Shown here: positions 49,304-59,673 of the stretch, one piece after another
Numbering within the stretch: the stretch's first letter is position 1
How the letters are laid out: every line of letters begins with the position of its first letter
DNA from: Agrypnia vestita
Taxonomy: Eukaryota > Arthropoda > Insecta > Trichoptera > Phryganeidae
DNA length: 64,000 bases
Direction of reading: 5' to 3'
Assembly (NCBI GenBank): GCA_016648135.1
Contig: JADDOH010010915.1
Location: 1-64,000, forward strand
Translations under genes and position numbers: made by a program
The notes under the pieces: model-generated
What the model saw: the letters and a program-made list of their open reading frames with translations, nothing else
What the model was told of the DNA's origin: nothing
Database searches by the model: none

Positions 49304-49955
49304 GACACAGGGACAGCATCATCGTAACAAATGGAACTACCGACCAATCCAAGGACTATTTTAGGAAGCAGTTTCCCTTTCTTCTCCAGACCAAAAGTGA
49401 TCGGCTTCTACAGTGTTGATGAAGAGGCAAGATGTACAAAGGACTTCTCGCAGTTGCGCTATTTAAACCAGATCCCTTCTGGAAAAGTTGACTTTGATTT
49501 GAACCACAATATTTTGAAAGACTTCAACATTGATTCCACCAACGTTAATGACAATGTTGAGTTATGCAATCAGCCTTTGGAAATCCTGTCCGGGAACGAA
49601 GATGGCAGCAGTGATATTGAAGGGAATGAAACAGAAGAATTCACCATTGAAGAGAAAATGAAAAACATGATAAATCATTTAAAGGATCACCAAGAAACAT
49701 TTGATCTGTTTGATGAAAGTGAAATATCTTTAAAGGATGTGCCTTTCCTATGTGTCAGAGGGTTTCTGAGCGACGTGAGCGCCTTACCTTACAGAAACCT
49801 GAATTCCTTCAGGTTTTCAGTCTGCTTGTTCCGCGGGGTCATGTACCTGTACCACCTTGTAACGCTAGAAGATATAGCCTCAGCGGAAAAGCTTTCAGAA
49901 AGAGATGTGGCCATGACTCTTTGGGGGTACAAGTTTGAACAGTTTTTGGTCTCAG
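49304..49955 (+). CDS. DXO/Rai1-family decapping exonuclease, first coding exon
   Basis: This exon begins the only host protein-coding gene I can support. DXO/Rai1 proteins are nuclear or cytoplasmic enzymes that remove incomplete or non-canonical 5' caps from RNA and degrade the body 5' to 3'. The ATG is at 49,331. A good acceptor (ttttacag) ends at 49,303, so the exon probably carries 27 bases of 5' UTR. It encodes 208 residues plus one base. Family landmarks in order are an N-terminal IGFYSVD segment (24-30), an FLCVRGFLS segment with the conserved Arg143, LFRG (166-169), and WGYKFE (198-203) containing catalytic Glu203. The donor at 49,955/49,956 (CAG|GTAATA) leaves phase 1, which matches exon 2. 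The usual Trp before Arg143 is Val here. Without splicing, the frame stops at 49,987. Insect relatives include Rai1 and the Drosophila paralogue cutoff. I did not assign a symbol because orthology cannot be settled by eye. Confidence 0.85.
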
Positions 49956-50027
49956 GTAATATTATATTAGAACTAAAAACATTTTAGATAGTAATAGAAC
50001 ATAACAATTTGTTGATAAAATCATCAT

Positions 50028-50700
50028 CGTTATCACTCTTGGCTCTACCAACCCCTGGTGGGTCTTGGCCTTCTCAAAAGAGTTTATCCAAGCTCCGATG
50101 CAGAAATATCTTTGAGGACATTGTCGCTCCATTTTAATTTTGGCCTTTCTAAGCTCCTACGCCCTATTGGCCTTGAGTTCAGCAGGGACTTTGGTGCTTG
50201 ATGCTCGGTCATTTTCCCAGTTTTATAAATTCTGTGACGTTTAGCTCCTTAAACAGAGTGTGGAGCTCATTGTTGTAACGTCTGCGCCAAAGTTCATTTT
50301 CTAGAACTGGTCCGAAGATATGCCTCAAAATTTTCCTTTCAAAAACGTCCAGTGCTCGCTCATTCCTCTTAGTTAGTACCATGTCTCTGCTGCGTACGTG
50401 AGAACTGGCCTAATAAGCATTTTGTACACTAATGTCTTGGTGTTTCTGGACAGCAGTCTGGATTTTATCTCGTTTTGTAGGCGGAAAAAACAGTGATTTG
50501 CGCTCACTATGCGCTTCTGGATCTCCTTTGTTATCGTTTGCTATCAGGGATCCTAGGTATGTAAATGATGGTACTGTTTTAAAATTTTGAATTCCACATG
50601 AGAGAGTTGGTATTTGTTGGGTGCCTCCTACTGCCATGTATTTGGTGGTTGTTTCTGCTTTCGCTATTGATAAAATACAAAACATTTAATAATTATCCTT
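50028..50700 (-). mobile_element. RTE-like LINE 3' fragment, antisense in the DXO intron
   Basis: Read on the minus strand, the segment contains a degraded reverse-transcriptase C-terminal region. It begins near a TKYMAVGG motif, then FTYLGSLIANDN, then a stretch resembling the finger and thumb end of RTE/BovB-like LINEs. It runs out into a GATGATGA-type 3' tail near 50,028. Frames are broken, so it is a relic. It is antisense to the host gene. Confidence 0.7.
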
Positions 50701-50775
50701 ATCATATTTTTGTAGAGTTCAGTTACTGGATTTGTGTCCTCAGAAAGATTGTGATTAATCAGGATATATTATAGA

Positions 50776-51150
50776 TGTCTCATAGAGGCAAAGCTATTTA
50801 TATGGGAAAGTGGGTATGGAAGTGTCGGCGTAAACAGGGTTTACGACTTGTCATACTCAAAAATATCGTAAATATAAAAAGGAATTTAAAAAAATGAGTG
50901 AGTCTTATAGTAGTCCCAAATGTGTAACATCTTTTCTCAGTAATGATTCGTTCGTATCTCATTAACTACTCTTCCAAACTACTGTAAGTACCAGCAACCA
51001 ATTTTTCTTTACAACTTTTTTCTTTTTATTCCTTTACAACCAATTTTTTTTTGTCCAAATCAATAAAATATGTATAATTTTTTTAACATTATTTTTTGTC
51101 AAATAGTTTTTTCTGCTTTCCCATATAAATAGCTTCATTTCGGAGAGACA
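50776..51150. mobile_element. 375 bp TIR element (MITE) next to exon 2
   Basis: The ends are inverted copies of about 33 bp. Both contain a motif of the type AAGCTATTTATATGGGAAA and begin TGTCTC. Its right end is only 29 bp from the exon 2 acceptor. Related ends lie at 7,336-7,430 and 41,583-41,625, so this is a repeat family. No coding capacity was seen. I could not fix a target duplication. Confidence 0.65.
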
Positions 51151-51179
51151 TTTATAAAATATTGTCATTACTCTTGCAG

Positions 51180-51447
51180 ACGACCCACACGGCATCCCAG
51201 ATATTGAGACTCCACTGAGCGATGTGCGCCAGTTCGCTTGCATGCATGAGAGCCGTCTGAATGGACACCGCCTTATATATGCAACCGAGATGGATGGAAT
51301 TTTGGCAGAAGAATGCTCGCTGACAGAAAAATTTCAATCTGACACACATTCCCCGGAACACATCCTTCGGGAGCTTGGAAAATGTCGGTTTGTAGAACTT
51401 AAAACCAGAAGGCTTATTGAGGAAGTAAGGCATGAAAATACATTCAG
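51180..51447 (+). CDS. DXO/Rai1-family decapping exonuclease, second coding exon
   Basis: The acceptor cttgcag ends at 51,179. Joining this exon in phase 1 gives an uninterrupted frame. It encodes residues 209-298, including ATEMDGI with Glu245 and Asp247 and FVELKT with Glu281 and Lys283. These are the EMD/EVD and ELK metal-binding motifs of the family, so the acidic active site is complete across both exons. The best donor is CAG|GTTGGT at 51,447/51,448 in phase 2. It falls where relatives read an Arg-Arg-Phe-Lys run followed by a Lys-Trp-Trp motif. That C-terminal block (about 80-100 residues by family length) is not recognisable in the remaining 12.5 kb. Either the last exon lies beyond the window or this copy is truncated. 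An unspliced reading would stop at 51,460 after four foreign residues. The gene is split by a transposon-filled intron. Confidence 0.83.
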
Positions 51448-51616
51448 GTTGGTATCATAACAGTATAAACCTCGGTTAATATTGCAATTCGGTTCCTGAA
51501 TGAACCTGCTTACATATATGGTATCTGTGTAAAATGATCACAGTAATAATGGAAGATCATTACCGTAATGCATGCGAAGTACATACATGTAACATACATA
51601 TAACATTATTGTATTA

Positions 51617-52031
51617 CAGTAAAACCCCGTTAATTTGAAAATCGCCATTAAGTCCCAAAATGCTAATTTCATAGTAGATTAACCCCGATAATTCGAAATA
51701 ATTTCTAGCCTCTTGCGCCATAATCAGTACGTTTTAGTTCACATAATTCAAATTATTTTTAAATTTTACGAAATTTAAAAAAATATTTTGATTTTTTTGG
51801 CAAGTGAGAACAACAAATAAATATATACTTTAGTAATATAAATATCATGGTCTTCGTGTTACTATAATAAATATTGCATTTTCAAAATGACTTCTTGAAA
51901 TATATAAGAATGCAGACGTTTTTCACTATAATGACTTTTCACAAGTTTTACGATTTTTGGCAAATTTCGCAATTGTGTTGTGATTTTAAATTTTTTTGTA
52001 CCTTGAATTTCGAATTAACAAGGTTTTACTG
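51617..52031. mobile_element. pogo/Tigger-type MITE, 415 bp, TA target
   Basis: Ends are CAGTAAAACCCCGTTAATTT and the inverse of AATTAACAAGGTTTTACTG, each flanked by TA. These resemble pogo-clade TIRs. It lies 170 bp after the second DXO exon and has no ORF. Confidence 0.8.
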
Positions 52032-52184
52032 TATTCCAAAAACACAATTTAATCCAGAATTCCTATATTGTACCCTGTTTCAGACCATCAGTAGTTAATA
52101 TTAATCACTTCTTTAATCAGTGTAAGATCCAATGGGCTCTCTCTGTCTACCTCACAGAGTTCATCAGTCATGATCTATATTGAC

Positions 52185-52307
52185 GGTGGAAAGGAAAAAA
52201 TGACCAAGCGATAATTTGGCCGAAATTGAGTTATATATAACTCAACTATATACATATATAACTCAATTTCGGCCAAATTGTCGCTTGGTCATTTTTTCCT
52301 TTCAACC
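52185..52307. mobile_element. short palindromic MITE
   Basis: Two arms of about 52 bp are near-perfect inverse copies (GGTGGAAAGGAAAAAATGAC at the left, its inverse at the right). They are separated by a short AT-rich loop with ATATATAACTCA words. Transcripts would fold into one long hairpin. Confidence 0.7.
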
Positions 52308-52851
52308 TTCGATATCGTTAAACAAAACTAAAATAAGGAAAAAACGCTATAGATTGACTTTTGACATTCAAGCCAAATAAATATATATATAGTCTTTATG
52401 TAAATTATATTTATATTTCTATATATATATTGAAAACAAAGATTTCAGAATGAATTTACTTGGAACAACTTGAAATTAATAAACGCACAAATGATCCAAA
52501 TATGTATAACTATTGAATAGTCAACAAAAAATTATCTTGTCCCACTTCTTAATATGTTGAAGAAACCCAAAACCAAGGCATAAAAAAGGCATTAAAATAA
52601 TATTAAATGTAATAATCTCATGAGCGTAAATAAAATAACAACTAAATAGAGGCACTTCCAAAGTGACTCAGTTAATCACCTACAGAAAATGGGGAATTTC
52701 AATAACTAAGCGTAACATAGAATTTTATAAACCGGGAATCTAATAATAAGTGTCTAGGAATAAAGAATCTTAATGTAGGGCTTCACGAAACACCTAATTA
52801 TCTAAAAGGGAAGTAGTAACATAAATCTTATAAATAAGTCGTTACGTGTGG

Positions 52852-52985
52852 TTTATCCACTGTTGATAATGGCCTACAAGTTAAAATAGCTGTCACATTT
52901 AAAATAATGCTTAATTTATATTTATCCACTGTTGATAATGGCCTACAAGTTGAAATAGCTGTCACATTTAAATAATGCAGAATTA
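52852..52985. repeat. 69 bp tandem duplication
   Basis: TTTATCCACTGTTGATAATG occurs at 52,852 and 52,921. The rest of the unit is nearly identical. Confidence 0.9.
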
Positions 52986-53112
52986 ATAATAATATAAATA
53001 TGTGTTTATTAAAATTGAAACTCTTAGATGTTTTTTATAAAATTATTATCATTTAGTAATATTAGAATTAAAAATTTGCATAATGCGTTCATACCACATG
53101 GATGTTTTTAAC

Positions 53113-53596
53113 TAGTGATGCAACCAATATGAATATTCGTATTTGCTGAATATCATCACGAATATTAAAAACAAGCTATTTATAAGTGAACGCAACGCAA
53201 ATTACAGTTTGACTGTGCACCGTGAATCTTACGAACTATATTATCGGGGATTCCCCTAACATTGAATGAATGGATTTGCTAAGTTCTCAAGTTGTCAATT
53301 CTTGTTTCACAACATAACATAAGTTCTTTCATCTAGTTTCATTGTATTATTAATATTGGTTATATGCTCATTTCATGTAGTTTTTGTTTTGTAATACGTA
53401 TTGTTCGTTCCAATTTATTTCGATAAGAAATCTGATAAGTTAAATTTAAATATGCCGGTGGTAAATTTTAATTATTAAATCTCTTAGTAAAAAAATAACA
53501 GTGGTGTGTTATTTATTACCTTGGTAAATTATTCGTATTCGCCGAATAGTAGGTTTGATATTCGTTTTCATGAAAGTAGGATTCGTTGCATCACTA
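53113..53596. mobile_element. hAT-type MITE, TSD TTTTTAAC
   Basis: Perfect 8 bp duplications lie at 53,105-53,112 and 53,597-53,604. The inverted ends are TAGTGATGCAAC and GTTGCATCACTA, followed by GAATATTCGTATT-rich subterminal repeats. It is homologous to 23,199-23,863 in the opposite orientation. Non-coding. Confidence 0.85.
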
Positions 53597-54183
53597 TTTT
53601 TAACACATATTTTTTGCCAAGGATTTATAAATCTGAAGCCACAGAAAACAATCAAACCTTTTTTTATTTACTTTAAGGTTTAATTTAAAGGTGATGTGGG
53701 TTAGAAACATTTTAAATTTTTAAAAAAACTATAGGACTTTTAGAACTCGGATGTTTTTAGCAGACATAAAGGTATCGTATTGATGTGTCCGATCATATCT
53801 GATCATCCGAGCTGTCAGGTATATAACTAATTTATAGCATTTTGTGGACTGGACACTTTCTGTATAAATCGGGGTTTGAAAAAATCCAATTTTTATACAA
53901 AAAATCAGATCAAAAATTGAGTATATACCTAAACTTTTTTTCTCCCTTTTTGCACACGTCGATTGATATAAACTAGAAATAATTAGGAAATTAATTTTTT
54001 TATTTTGGACATGAATTATTTATTAAATAAATGAATTTCATATTGAAAAAAGTTAATATTAGTTTCTTATTCGTTTACGTTTAAACGCGGCACAATTTAT
54101 TTACGCTCGGGGAATCCCCGCCCTTCATAATTTCATTCCGAACACGGAATACGTGTCGCATCAGTATTCTTACTAGGATTAAA

Positions 54184-54270
54184 TTGCTGGTGTACTGGAA
54201 TGGGGCTCGAACCACCGACCGCCAGATCACTAGGCGAGCGCCATGACCACTACACTAACAAGCTGCTCAT
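54184..54270 (-). repeat. tRNA-derived SINE-like repeat with clear A and B boxes
   Basis: The minus strand reads TAGTGTAGTGG (54,257-54,247) and GGTTCGAGCCCC (54,213-54,202), at normal tRNA spacing. The acceptor and T stems do not pair, which argues for a SINE head rather than a working tRNA. Confidence 0.6.
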
Positions 54271-54504
54271 ATAATAATCTGAACGTAATATTTTTTTTTT
54301 ACTTTTTTACGCCCATTACAAGCTTTTACATAAAAAATAATAATACATAAAATCAAAAAATATATACATTAAACAATATCGTAAATAAGCAGTAAAATAT
54401 AAAATATATGAATATAAAGTACATGCATAAAAAGCAATAAAAGGCATAAGCAGTGAAAGTATCAGGTATAAGCATTAAAATATGAGTATAAAAAATATAT
54501 ATTA

Positions 54505-55783
54505 GGTCCTTACATATGAAATTGGCGTTTAGTATGGGAGGAACATAAAGCCGATTTTTTTTTATTATAATGTATTTGTTTAATCAAAGTATGTACCATT
54601 GCTATCTATGCACTTTTGCCATCTCATAGGTAGTTCATCGATCCCTTTACTAAAAAAACCATTCGGACGGGAATCAATAAAATCTTTGAAGGCGGTTTGG
54701 ACTGCGCCATCGGAGTTGAAGTTTTTCCTTTGCAAGAAGTTATCCAAATGTCGAAAAAAATGGTAATCTGTTGGGGCAAGGTCCGGAGAGTACGGTGGAT
54801 GTCTTAGACATTCCAATTGAAGCTCCTCTAATTTGGTAGCCGTCTGTTGTGCAGTGTGTGGTCTAGCGTTATCATGAAGCAGCAGTGGCCTAGAGAGATT
54901 AACCAGCCTCGGTTGTTTAGCAGCTAGCTTTTCCATCATGGTTTACAGTTGCTGACAATAGACATCTGCCGTAATCGTCTGGCCAGATTTAAGAAATCTG
55001 TAGTGAACGACACCAGCACTAGTCCACCAAACGCTCAAAAGTAACTTTTTTGGAGTCAATTTTCGCTTGGGGCATGGTTTGGCTGGTTCGGCAGGGTTCA
55101 GCCATTGCGATGAGCGCTTCCGATTATCGTACAGGATCCACTTTTCATCACAGGTAATGATTCGATTTAAAATCCCTTCATTATTGTGCCGGTTGAGTAA
55201 TGCAACGCAGCAGTCAACGCGCGTTTGTTGATTTGCTTCACTCAATTCGTGAGGGACCCACCTTTCAAGCTTTTTCACCTTACCAATTTGCTTCAAGTGG
55301 ATTAAAACAGTTTTATCACTAACACCGCAGCCTGCAGCTAACTCGGATGTGGTTTGCGATGGATCCGCTTCCACAATAGCCTTCAATTCTTCATTATCAA
55401 CTTTGGGCTCCGGCCGTCCACGGGGCTTGTTCTGCAGGTCGAAATTTCCAGAACGAAAACGTTGGAACCAAAACGCACTGTGTTTTCTTTTGCGGCACCG
55501 TCGCCATACACATCATTAATCCTTCGAGCCGTTTCTGCAGCACTGGTGCCACGGTGGAACTCGTACTCGTAAATAACGCGATATTTCAAGTTTTTCATTT
55601 TGTAAACTGAGTGACGCAAAGAAAAAAACAATTGAGGAAAAAACAAATGAATTATAATTTTCAAAACACAAATACATGAGTAAATAGCTGTATAAATTTG
55701 GATTTGGAATTCCTAACCAAAGAGAAGATATTTGAGATCAAATTTGCCAGTACGGCAAAATGCCAATTTCATATGTAATTACC
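54505..55783 (-). mobile_element. mariner element (cecropia-like), full length
   Basis: A 1,279 bp element flanked by TA on both sides. Its terminal inverted repeats read ggtccttacatatgaaattg on the left and, inverted, ggtaattacatatgaaattg on the right. It carries one transposase gene with a single stop and a single frameshift. Confidence 0.93.
54580..55598 (-). pseudogene. mariner transposase, one frameshift and one premature stop
   Basis: The reading frame spans about 339 codons, the normal length for a mariner cut-and-paste transposase. The start is ATG at 55,598 (MKNLKYRV). The N-terminus holds the HTH pair, and the linker WVPHELSE is visible. The DD34D triad is complete: Asp in ITCDEKW, Asp in LLHDNARPHT and Asp in YSPDLAPTDYHFF. 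The WQKCIDSNGTYFD C-terminus resembles Hsmar1-type (cecropia subfamily) transposases. One T is missing from a T run at 55,470-55,473. An in-frame TAA at 54,943-54,945 splits the protein. This is a lightly damaged, formerly active copy. Confidence 0.9.
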
Positions 55784-55969
55784 TAATATTAGCCCACACA
55801 ACATTATGTGTGGAACTAAATTATTAAGATAATTAAAAAAAATGTTGGAAGACCTCAATTCAGATTTTAATATTATGTTACATAAATAGTAATTACCTCT
55901 ATATTTTTAACGTGGAGTATTATTCAATATTATATACAAATGAAAAAATATGGGACTTGAAAGTGGAGT

Positions 55970-56110
55970 TGTAAAAATAATTTCGCTTCATGCGACGTTC
56001 CAGCGTGTGACGTCACTTGACCTACACGACTCGGCTTGTTACCTGTTGTGCGACAATCTCGGCTAGGTCAAATGACGTTACAGGCGGCACCGGCCACATT
56101 CATTCCCCGC
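55970..56110. repeat. GC-richer inverted repeat with TGACGTCA site
   Basis: GTGACGTCACTTGACCTA near 56,010 has an imperfect inverse (TAGGTCAAATGACGTTAC) near 56,070-56,090. The left arm holds a perfect CRE-type octamer. It may be a MITE. Confidence 0.55.
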
Positions 56111-56525
56111 TAAAATACAAATAATTTATTTCTTAGTCATTTATTGACAGATTTCAATTTTTTTCACCGGTTTATTATTTTTGATATATATTTTAATTCC
56201 TAAGTTAAATATAGTATTATCAAAATCATGTATCTTCTCCATTGGACGACCTTCCCCTACTGTAAATATAATTAATATATGACAGAGAATAAAAGTGGTG
56301 TAGTGTGTACGAATCTAACAAATTACAAGGATGTGTGTGTACCTACAGCAAGATTTATATTATTATTTTTTAGATTTTCGTGTGAAGATTAATGAATCGC
56401 TAAAAAAATATGTATAAAATAGTACACATGAAATTGATACCTTCAGCACACCTACATTTTTTACGAAGCCGTAACAGTTTCTTAGCCAAGCTAGCAATTA
56501 ATTATTTCGGGGTATTACAATATAA

Positions 56526-57301
56526 CAGTGGCGTGCAGTGGGTATAAACTTAGGTTATGCTGTGACCGACTATATACCTATATTAAAAATATATATACGC
56601 ATATACTATAAGGGTATATACATTTAAAAAAAAAATAACTATATATAATGAACTATTTTGAGTAGCTTCAATCCACAAAAATAACTGCACTATAAAAGAA
56701 GTATTGTAAATAATATTTCCTAAATAAATAAATATTTTATATAGGTATAGCTAATACGGCGAAAAATTTCAATATATTTCGAAGACGATTTATAGATAAT
56801 TAAATCGGGAACAATACGAATATCAGATATACGTTTCTTTTCACAAAAATAAATCAAATATTTTATGATATCATTATGATATGACAGATAACAGATGGTA
56901 TTTGTCGTATTCGTATTTACATTTACCATAGAAAAGACATAAAATTTACACCGAAAGTTTTGGGTGGAATTTGTAAAAAATAACATTTCTGCATGACGTG
57001 CGCCTGGCATAGGACCTTTCGAAGAAGGACGCTATTGCACAAAACTCGAAGCATTAAAAATACACGGTTTTTTTCTCGACTTGACCATATCTGTGGAACA
57101 AATTGGTTGGCGAAATAAATGAAGAATTGACATGAAGTTAAGCACAGAAAAGTCGGAAATAAAACTTCTAGCCGTAGGACGAATTACGGCTAGAATTTTA
57201 AATCAACTTTTTCTTAGGATAAGGATTATTTAATTAATATTTGTTTCTCAGAATCTTTACTAATGCACAGCTTTTTTGCTTGTATGCGCTGCACGCCACT
57301 G
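56526..57301. mobile_element. hAT-type non-autonomous element, 776 bp, TSD CAATATAA
   Basis: Perfect 8 bp duplications CAATATAA lie at 56,518-56,525 and 57,302-57,309. The termini are CAGTGGCGTGCAGTG and its near-inverse TGCACGCCACTG. No transposase is visible. A short frame at about 57,125-57,185 (+) resembles a LINE RT scrap (LSTEKSEIKLLAVGR), which may be captured sequence. Confidence 0.85.
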
Positions 57302-58079
57302 CAATATAAATACTATTAGGTAATCTAATATATTTATAAAAAATACAAAAGATATATGAACACGATAACATAACAAAAAAGATTTTAAATAATAGACACG
57401 AAAACTAACATGATTTGATTCATAACTGTATAATGATTACCGGTATTTTTAAAAGCGCAACCAACATTTTTCGTTTAGTAAAAATAAAAAATGCTTTTTC
57501 ATACATTTGTAACAACAAGCATTCCATGATTCACACTTTTGGGCTACACGGCATATGTATATTTTTGCTATACGGCATACGTATGGCTTACATTTATGCT
57601 AAACAGCAAAATGATAAAAATAAAATAATCTTCTAAATTATTATTTTGATGTGTAACATTTTTCCTCTCGCTTTCCTGCAATCTGTGGCAGTGATTTTGT
57701 GAAAAGGGACGGAAATGCGTAACAGGAAATAAGACGCCGGGGAAGCGCGCGCAATTCCATTTGACCAATGTGTTTATAAACAAATCAATGTTCAGCAACA
57801 GATGTCTCTAACATAGTCCTATCAAATAATATACGGAAGGTTCCCAGATTTGTAACAGATATAGAACTTTCAAAAATTTGATAATGTGTGGATGTTCTTA
57901 CGATGGAATGGTGAAAGTTGCATGACGTATAGTGACTTCAATACGTTTCTCATATACTCATATACATAGCTTCGTCTCTGTGAGTATGTCTTCCACAATT
58001 CATCTTCATGAAAAAATAATCATTCAAAATAATATTCTGGATCAACCCTTTTACGGCCGTTACGGGGGGCAGTCCCTAC

Positions 58080-58685
58080 TAGTGATGGGTCCGCTCTGTA
58101 CTCACTACTACAATGTAGTACTACACTACATTGAAGTGCACACTTCGCACGTTTTGAAGTGTAGTACACACTACAAACACCAAAGTTATTGAAAGTATAA
58201 ACTTCAAATAGTACACTTCATTTCAAAGCGAACACCACAAAGTACATACACTTCAAAGTTATCGAAAGTATGAGAAACATATTTTAAATAGTGCATTTTT
58301 TACGTGAATTTTTTGGGAAGTCAATGTAGATATATGAAGAAATCTCTGAAAACTGTAACAATCCCCCCCCCATGGTTTGAAAATTTTTTGGAATCGAATG
58401 AAGAAATCTGGCTGGCGACCTTTTTTTTTTTTTTAGCTCGCCAAATTTTTATCTGGGAAAAAAATATTAACTCACTAGTACTACATTACTTATTTCATTA
58501 CACTTCACTTCATTAATACTACAATTACTTCATTTCATTACTTCACTTCATTAATACTACAATTACTTCATTACATTACTTCACTTCATTAATACTACAA
58601 TTACTTCATTACTTCACTTCATTTCGTACACTTTGTAGTCTTCAAACTGGTGAACGTGTGTGTGTTGTAGTTTTTCCCTTCGCTA
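58080..58685. mobile_element. hAT-type non-autonomous element, 606 bp, TSD GTCCCTAC
   Basis: Perfect 8 bp duplications GTCCCTAC lie at 58,072-58,079 and 58,686-58,693. The ends are TAGTGATGGG and, inverted, TAGCGAAGGG, as in hAT elements. The interior is non-coding and built from short direct repeats of the type CTTCATTAATACTACAATTA (58,500-58,620), with AGTGTAGTACACTAC-like palindromic words to the left. Confidence 0.85.
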
Positions 58686-58719
58686 GTCCCTACTACATAC
58701 AACTACTACAGTTCAAAAT

Positions 58720-59000
58720 TCAAAATGCCCGCGATCAAGTGAGCGACCATTGTACCCTCGTAAAATTGCATAATGCCAACCAATTGGACCCCGACGGAGG
58801 CATCCCGACCTCTGGCGAGCGGAACGTGTCGCCGACGGGTCAAATGGGAATATTAAATTACGACCTCGACGCAATAACATGACGGCAACAATGCCACGGG
58901 ACCATGAAGCCATTAAATGCGGTGTCAATTCCACCGCAGCGTCGCGATGACGAGCAAACGGACCAACCGGCGGCGATTTGCCGTGATTTTTTCGATTTTT
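58720..59000. other. GC-richer unique segment beside a hAT MITE
   Basis: A balanced-GC block with ATTAAATTA and CCATTAAATG words embedded in CG-containing sequence. Both strands have short open frames with no recognisable domain. It could be a conserved regulatory element. Confidence 0.4.
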
Positions 59001-59431
59001 CCCCGCCTTGCTTCCGACGCTTTAGCAAATTGATGCTGATATTCTTGCAGACACCTTATCTTCGTTCAAAAACTCACTCATACACCACATCCATTTTCTA
59101 AACGACGACATGAACCTACAGATCCATTAAATCAATCATTCATTAAATACTAATCGCACTACATTCAAACACAAAACATACAATACGCATAAATGTACAT
59201 GTAAAATATAATTAATTGCAAAAATACATGTTACTAGAGCGTGCCGAAGACACTTGTAATTGGGATAATGGGCATAATCTTCACTATAATGTTTATTATC
59301 AGAGTATCATGTACCTATTATCCTGTTAGTGTCTCTAATAAAAAATAAATAAAAATTTAAAAAAATGGCTATACTGTCCGCTTGCTACCTTTTTAATCAA
59401 CTTCCCGTGCAGGCATACTATGTTTCTTTAA

Positions 59432-59673
59432 CCCTAGAAGGCTTTTGATATTTTCCTAAGCGGCGGCTTTTTATTAGTCGATTAGGCTAACAAGCACATC
59501 GTATTTTGAAAATGGCGATACTTACCATCCTGACATAACCGTTTCTTCCAACGTCCTGTCGGTGACTGCGTTGACACGTAGAATTAACGCGATACACTCA
59601 ATTGTTCGAAAGAGAAAGCAATAAATATTCGCCGAGTTAGTCGAAACGACTAACAGTCTCCTAGCCTCTAGGG
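59432..59673. mobile_element. piggyBac-type MITE, 242 bp, TTAA target
   Basis: TTAA flanks both sides (59,428-59,431 and 59,674-59,677). The ends are CCCTAGAAGG and, inverted, CCCTAGAGG. An inner inverted motif around TAGTCGATTAGGC and GTTAGTCGAAACG is present. No coding sequence. Confidence 0.8.

Larger units (their letters stand above)
49956..51179 (+). other. phase-1 intron of the DXO-like gene, mostly transposon-derived
   Basis: The 1,224 bp intron starts GTAATA and ends CTTGCAG. It holds an antisense LINE fragment (about 50,028-50,700) and a 375 bp terminal-inverted-repeat element (50,776-51,150). Together these make up about 85% of its length. The frame across the junction is exact, which supports the splice sites. 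Confidence 0.75.

Noticed and set aside
54184..54270. Possible tRNA gene on the minus strand
   Set aside because: A and B boxes are good, but the acceptor and T stems do not pair and the anticodon loop is too long. A SINE head fits better.
58480..58630. Regular direct repeats that could suggest a CRISPR array
   Set aside because: Units are adjacent and degenerate with no unique spacers, and they lie inside a hAT MITE with target duplications.
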